From Methanospirillum hungatei (lineage in GTDB: Archaea > Halobacteriota > Methanomicrobia > Methanomicrobiales > Methanospirillaceae), in contig NZ_JAIWNS010000010.1 in the NCBI RefSeq assembly GCF_020216685.1, positions 1 through 10,000 on the forward strand: a stretch of 10,000 nucleotides of DNA, given 5' to 3'. Position numbers and translations under genes: made by a program. Below are positions 7,853-10,000 of the stretch, one piece after another (position 1 is the first letter of the stretch; each line of letters begins with the position of its first letter). The notes under the pieces are model-generated. The model made no database searches, was not told where the DNA came from, and saw nothing but the letters and a program-made list of their open reading frames with translations.

Positions 7853-8070
7853 TCATCTCTCATTTTGATTTCTTCATCTCTTCCACTAATTCCTTTTCCT
7901 TTCAGAATTCCACGGTATTTTTTTACTGAGAATGGAGACTCTTGTTCGGCAGTGATTTTTTCCTCCTTTAATTTGTCCCATAGTTCAATTGGGACGATGA
8001 CTGCAGTTTTCTTTCCACTCGCATCCAAAACATATTGAATTCCGTCATCACAATGAGCGATTGTAGTCAT
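7843..8070 (-). CDS. vapB: VapB-like antitoxin of the vapBC pair
   Basis: This 75-residue protein lies immediately upstream of and overlaps vapC, which is the main reason for the antitoxin call. The N-terminal half (MTTIAHCDDG, then YVLDASGKKTAVIVPIELWDKL at 13-34) resembles the short beta-strand plus helix seen in small Phd/VapB-type antitoxins that bind their own promoter. The C-terminal half (35-75) is charged and probably disordered when free; RGILKGKGISGRDEEIKMRDE is the likely toxin-wrapping segment. The ATG at 8070 has only a weak GGTG seven bases upstream (8078-8081). Paired repeats at 8095-8128 could be its autoregulatory operator. I cannot assign the exact antitoxin subfamily. Confidence 0.8.
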   Translation of the reverse strand: MTTIAHCDDGIQYVLDASGKKTAVIVPIELWDKLKEEKITAEQESPFSVKKYRGILKGKGISGRDEEIKMRDEWD

Positions 8071-8074
8071 TCTC

Positions 8075-8173
8075 TTACACCGTGTGGTTATGATACCTGA
8101 AATCTTTTTCCTTAAGGTAACCTGAAATTACCCTTTCATTCCATCCGAACCTCCCGAAAACCTTTAGGCGCAT
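8075..8173 (-). other. short open frame from the IS end to vapB, possible gene remnant
   Basis: On the - strand a frame is open from an ATG inside the terminal inverted repeat (8173) to a TAA at 8075, four bases before the vapB ATG, giving 32 residues. Beyond the first three codons it is flanking DNA: VFGRFGWNERVISGYLKEKD, then FRYHNHTV. It could be the 3' end of a gene cut by the insertion, but 30 open codons can also arise by chance. The operator-like repeats lie inside it. I do not recognise the peptide. Confidence 0.2.
8095..8128 (-). promoter_or_regulatory. candidate vapB operator: paired repeats around a palindrome
   Basis: The 9-bp sequence ACCTGAAAT (+ strand) occurs twice, at 8095-8103 and 8120-8128, 25 bases apart. 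The perfect palindrome CCTTAAGG (8110-8117) lies between the copies. The block is 25-58 bases upstream of the vapB start, where a VapB or VapBC complex would be expected to bind and repress. No convincing TATA box was seen next to it. Confidence 0.4.
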
Positions 8174-9765
8174 AGATTGAATGCCGTCAAAATCTCTCTA
8201 TTTTTCTTACTGACTTCAGATTGAATGATCTCTCCCTGAGATAATACAAACAGTTTGATCTTTTCAAGTTCGAGAAGTAGTTTTTCGACAGAATACTGTT
8301 TTGAAAGGCCTGTTTCCTTCAAGATTCTTTGTAATCTCATTTTAATGATAAGGGCTATAAAAACCATGAATATAAAACCCCTCACATAGTCTTCTCTTCT
8401 TCCCTTACGAGGTAACGTGTCCACACCATTCATCATTCTAAAGAAACACTTCTCAACCGCATCTCTCTCACGATAAAGGGTGAGACAGGAAAGCCAGTCT
8501 AATTCGCCGTTGTAAAAAAGAATAAATCGTCCGAGGCGATTTATCCGTTGAGTAACTGCTTTCTGTCTTATTGAAACCTCGAATGTTCCGTCTGTACATT
8601 TCCATCTCAGGTAACGTGCAAACCCTCTCGCGATCTCATTCACCACTACTTCTGGTCTTTTCCAACTTTGTAGTCTTGCTTTTTTTAATCTATCCGCTGC
8701 ATCGAATAATTGTTCATAAAAAGAATCTCTCTCATCCTGTTCTCTTTTAGGGTCATAATAGCAATATCCATCAACAGTAATCGTTCGAGGTTCATCATCG
8801 ATATCTAATTGATGCTCTAATCTCACTGGCATTGCAAATATAGAACCTTTCTCAAATTTCTGAAGATATTCAGCTTGTTTTACCTTATGTTGAGATTTAC
8901 TCATGAGTTCTTTCATTGACATGAGTTGATAGGTCGCAGGCATAATAAAAGGAATATTCTCGCTCAAAAGTTCAGTCAATGTGGTTTGGGAAAAGAAGCC
9001 TCTATCCATTACAAGTCTGAATTGTTCCGAACCATCATCTTTCAATCGTATGATGGTATGTTTCAGAGTCGTGATGTCGGCAATACTTCCTGGATATATG
9101 TCATAACGGACGGGAATCCCTTTTTCCTTATCCACTACCAGAGAAAAAGTGATCTGAGGCAGGCCGTCATTATCCCGGTTATATCCATATTCCAGGCTCT
9201 CTAATAGTTGAGATGATCTGGATGCCCTGGTAATATTATAGAGAAGCGTTGCATTTGGTTCAATGTGAGCAGCGAATCTTCTCATAAACTCTTCAGGGAT
9301 GTTTTTTTGACCAAGGTTTGCCAAAAATTCACTTATTCTTAGGCTGGATAGAGGCAATTTATTGTTATTTAGCCACAGTGAAGATCCTTCATACCACACC
9401 TGAACATTTGTCATCGCCGTTGGGCGAAGAATTCGGTTGTAAACGAGAGTCAATAACGTATCTGTTTCTGATTCTGAAAGGAATTCTTCCAGTGTTGCCT
9501 GTATTGAAAGCTCTTGGGTAATACTTTGAAGTGGTAGCAGATTCCCGTGATTATATGCGAATTTTGGGGCAGAAGAAACCACCATTCGTGAAGGAATCAT
9601 ATCGCTCGATCGAACCTTCACAGGTTGCCCGTCTATGTTTTTTCCGAGGTACTTTGATTTATGTCGGATCTGCTTTTTTTCTTTATCATAGTACGGAGTA
9701 TCTTCATACCAGTATTCAATTCCATTAATTTTCTTGATACGTTTTTTAACCTGCATTTCTGTCAC
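8164..9765 (-). CDS. IS1634-like DDE transposase (533 aa), possibly active-site defective
   Basis: Full-length transposase with an N-terminal DNA-binding part (residues 1 to about 160) and an RNase H-like catalytic core. Features seen are EYGYNRDNDGLPQITFSLVV (192-211), YPGSIADITTLK (224-235), MDRGFF (253-258) with the second catalytic Asp D254, a long insertion (about 280-400), and YRERDAVEKCFF (431-442), giving the Y-2-R-3-E signature with catalytic E438. A hydrophobic stretch at 463-475 is typical of the family. The first catalytic Asp is expected in a LLYDITS-like motif, but the sequence reads LLYNITR (174-180), with Asn at 177. The usual Lys seven residues after E438 is Met. The protein may therefore be inactive despite an intact frame. 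The start is GTG at 9765 or, as likely, ATG at 9756. Neither has a Shine-Dalgarno, but a TATA box about 25 bases upstream suggests a leaderless mRNA. Confidence 0.88.
   Translation of the reverse strand: MTEMQVKKRIKKINGIEYWYEDTPYYDKEKKQIRHKSKYLGKNIDGQPVKVRSSDMIPSRMVVSSAPKFAYNHGNLLPLQSITQELSIQATLEEFLSESETDTLLTLVYNRILRPTAMTNVQVWYEGSSLWLNNNKLPLSSLRISEFLANLGQKNIPEEFMRRFAAHIEPNATLLYNITRASRSSQLLESLEYGYNRDNDGLPQITFSLVVDKEKGIPVRYDIYPGSIADITTLKHTIIRLKDDGSEQFRLVMDRGFFSQTTLTELLSENIPFIMPATYQLMSMKELMSKSQHKVKQAEYLQKFEKGSIFAMPVRLEHQLDIDDEPRTITVDGYCYYDPKREQDERDSFYEQLFDAADRLKKARLQSWKRPEVVVNEIARGFARYLRWKCTDGTFEVSIRQKAVTQRINRLGRFILFYNGELDWLSCLTLYRERDAVEKCFFRMMNGVDTLPRKGRREDYVRGFIFMVFIALIIKMRLQRILKETGLSKQYSVEKLLLELEKIKLFVLSQGEIIQSEVSKKNREILTAFNLCA
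8165..8174. repeat. left terminal inverted repeat of the IS
   Basis: TAGGCGCATA matches the reverse complement of 9880-9889 at all ten bases. It encodes the end of the transposase (Leu-Cys-Ala); the stop codon straddles its outer edge, using the base at 8164. Confidence 0.75.
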
Positions 9766-9785
9766 TGATGAGTAAGCACATAAAA

Positions 9786-9793
9786 TATTTATA
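9786..9793 (-). promoter_or_regulatory. TATA box of the transposase gene
   Basis: Read on the - strand, the sequence is TATAAATA, a strong archaeal TATA element. Its centre is about 25-26 bases from the GTG at 9765 and 34 from the ATG at 9756, so transcription would start at or just before the coding region and give a leaderless or near-leaderless message. This matches the absence of a Shine-Dalgarno there. Confidence 0.6.
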
Positions 9794-9807
9794 CTTCATT
9801 GCTAAAA

Positions 9808-9869
9808 AGATCTAAAATAGAGCCATTAATCAAAATTATTCAAAAACAAAATGATAATCAGATCTAAAA
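9808..9869. repeat. pair of 10-bp direct repeats in the IS right end
   Basis: AGATCTAAAA occurs at 9808-9817 and 9860-9869, 52 bases apart, in the otherwise AT-rich non-coding end of the element between promoter and terminal repeat. It could be a subterminal transposase binding site or a chance AT-rich match. Confidence 0.35.
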
Positions 9870-9879
9870 CAAGTTTTAT

Positions 9880-9889
9880 TATGCGCCTA
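9880..9889. repeat. right terminal inverted repeat of the IS
   Basis: TATGCGCCTA is the exact reverse complement of the left repeat at 8165-8174. It lies 28 bases from the end of the hicA-like gene, in non-coding DNA. Confidence 0.75.
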
Positions 9890-9917
9890 TGATCCGGTAG
9901 ATGAGGTTAAATCTAGA

Positions 9918-10000
9918 TCACTTATCAAGAAAATCAACGAATTCTTGTCTTTCCATCCGGGCTTGCTTCATAATTGACAAAAGGGTTCCAATCGGAATAG
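9918..10000 (-). CDS. hicA: HicA-like toxin, C-terminal fragment cut by window edge
   Basis: Only the last 26 codons and the TGA stop (9918-9920) are in the window; the rest lies to the right. The peptide IPIGTLLSIMKQARMERQEF, then VDFLDK, matches the C-terminal signature of HicA (YcfA-like) mRNA interferases, usually GTLRSILKQAGIS followed by EEFL. These proteins are about 60-80 residues with a dsRBD-like fold and an active-site His near the N-terminus, not visible here. In hicAB operons the antitoxin hicB often follows hicA, but here the insertion sequence follows after 28 bases, so the partner must be upstream or has been displaced. Confidence 0.7.
   Translation of the reverse strand, partial: IPIGTLLSIMKQARMERQEFVDFLDK

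Larger units (their letters stand above)
8165..9889 (-). mobile_element. IS1634-like (IS4 superfamily) insertion sequence
   Basis: About 1725 bp are bounded by a perfect 10-bp inverted repeat, TAGGCGCATA at 8165-8174 and TATGCGCCTA at 9880-9889. The element contains a single transposase gene filling most of the length. The left repeat holds the last transposase codons and its stop, while the right end has about 115 bp of AT-rich non-coding DNA with the promoter. The pairs just outside the repeats do not extend it, and I see no obvious 5-6 bp target duplication (left flank ends AACCTT, right flank begins TGATCC). The boundaries may thus be off by a few bases, or one flank was rearranged. It sits between vapB and a hicA-like gene. 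Confidence 0.75.

Noticed and set aside
8131..8164. GGGAGG followed by ATG GAA TGA on the - strand next to the IS
   Set aside because: The frame has only two codons before the stop, so it is not a gene; a leader-peptide role cannot be supported.
8926..9204. 92-codon + strand frame inside the transposase gene
   Set aside because: Antisense to a well-supported transposase with recognisable motifs, and no start signals.
9901..10000. + strand frame open from an ATG at 9901 to the window edge
   Set aside because: It is the antisense of the HicA-like C-terminus, whose sequence is recognisable on the - strand.

Overview
The window comes from an archaeon, most likely a methanogenic euryarchaeon of the Methanomicrobiales (Methanospirillum-like). 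Three things support this: an A1AO (archaeal/vacuolar-type) ATP synthase operon with the methanogen gene order, archaeal TATA boxes instead of bacterial -35/-10 promoters, and archaeal-style toxin-antitoxin and IS1634-like genes. The genus is an inference; no marker gene is present.

Positions 1-7382 (+ strand) hold eight ATP synthase genes in the order I-K-E-C-F-A-B-D. The I gene is cut by the window edge, and any subunit H gene would lie outside to the left. I and K (the a subunit and the c ring) form the membrane ion channel and rotor. E and F serve as peripheral stalk and central-stalk parts, C is the rotor-to-ring adaptor, D is the central shaft, and A3B3 is the catalytic head. E/C, C/F and A/B overlap and most genes have a good Shine-Dalgarno, so translation is probably coupled. 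The one real gap (1280-1364) contains a pyrimidine-rich tract and a TATA box just before the c-subunit gene, which suggests a separate promoter for the most abundant subunit. The A subunit has an unusual P-loop (GGFGTGKT instead of the family's GPFGSGKT), a hint that this may be a divergent or second ATP synthase copy.

Positions 7383-8164 are more AT-rich and hold a vapBC-type toxin-antitoxin pair on the - strand, convergent to atpD. A TTAATA tandem repeat lies between the two operons, and an operator-like direct repeat lies upstream of vapB.

Positions 8165-9889 look like one insertion sequence of about 1.7 kb, bounded by a 10-bp inverted repeat (TAGGCGCATA). It carries one 533-aa transposase on the - strand, which appears to be transcribed as a leaderless mRNA. 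The reading frame is intact, but the residue I expect to be the first catalytic Asp is Asn. To its right, the C-terminal 26 codons of a hicA-like mRNA interferase toxin enter from the window edge on the - strand. The element therefore sits between two toxin-antitoxin loci, and the insertion may have cut a small gene upstream of vapB.
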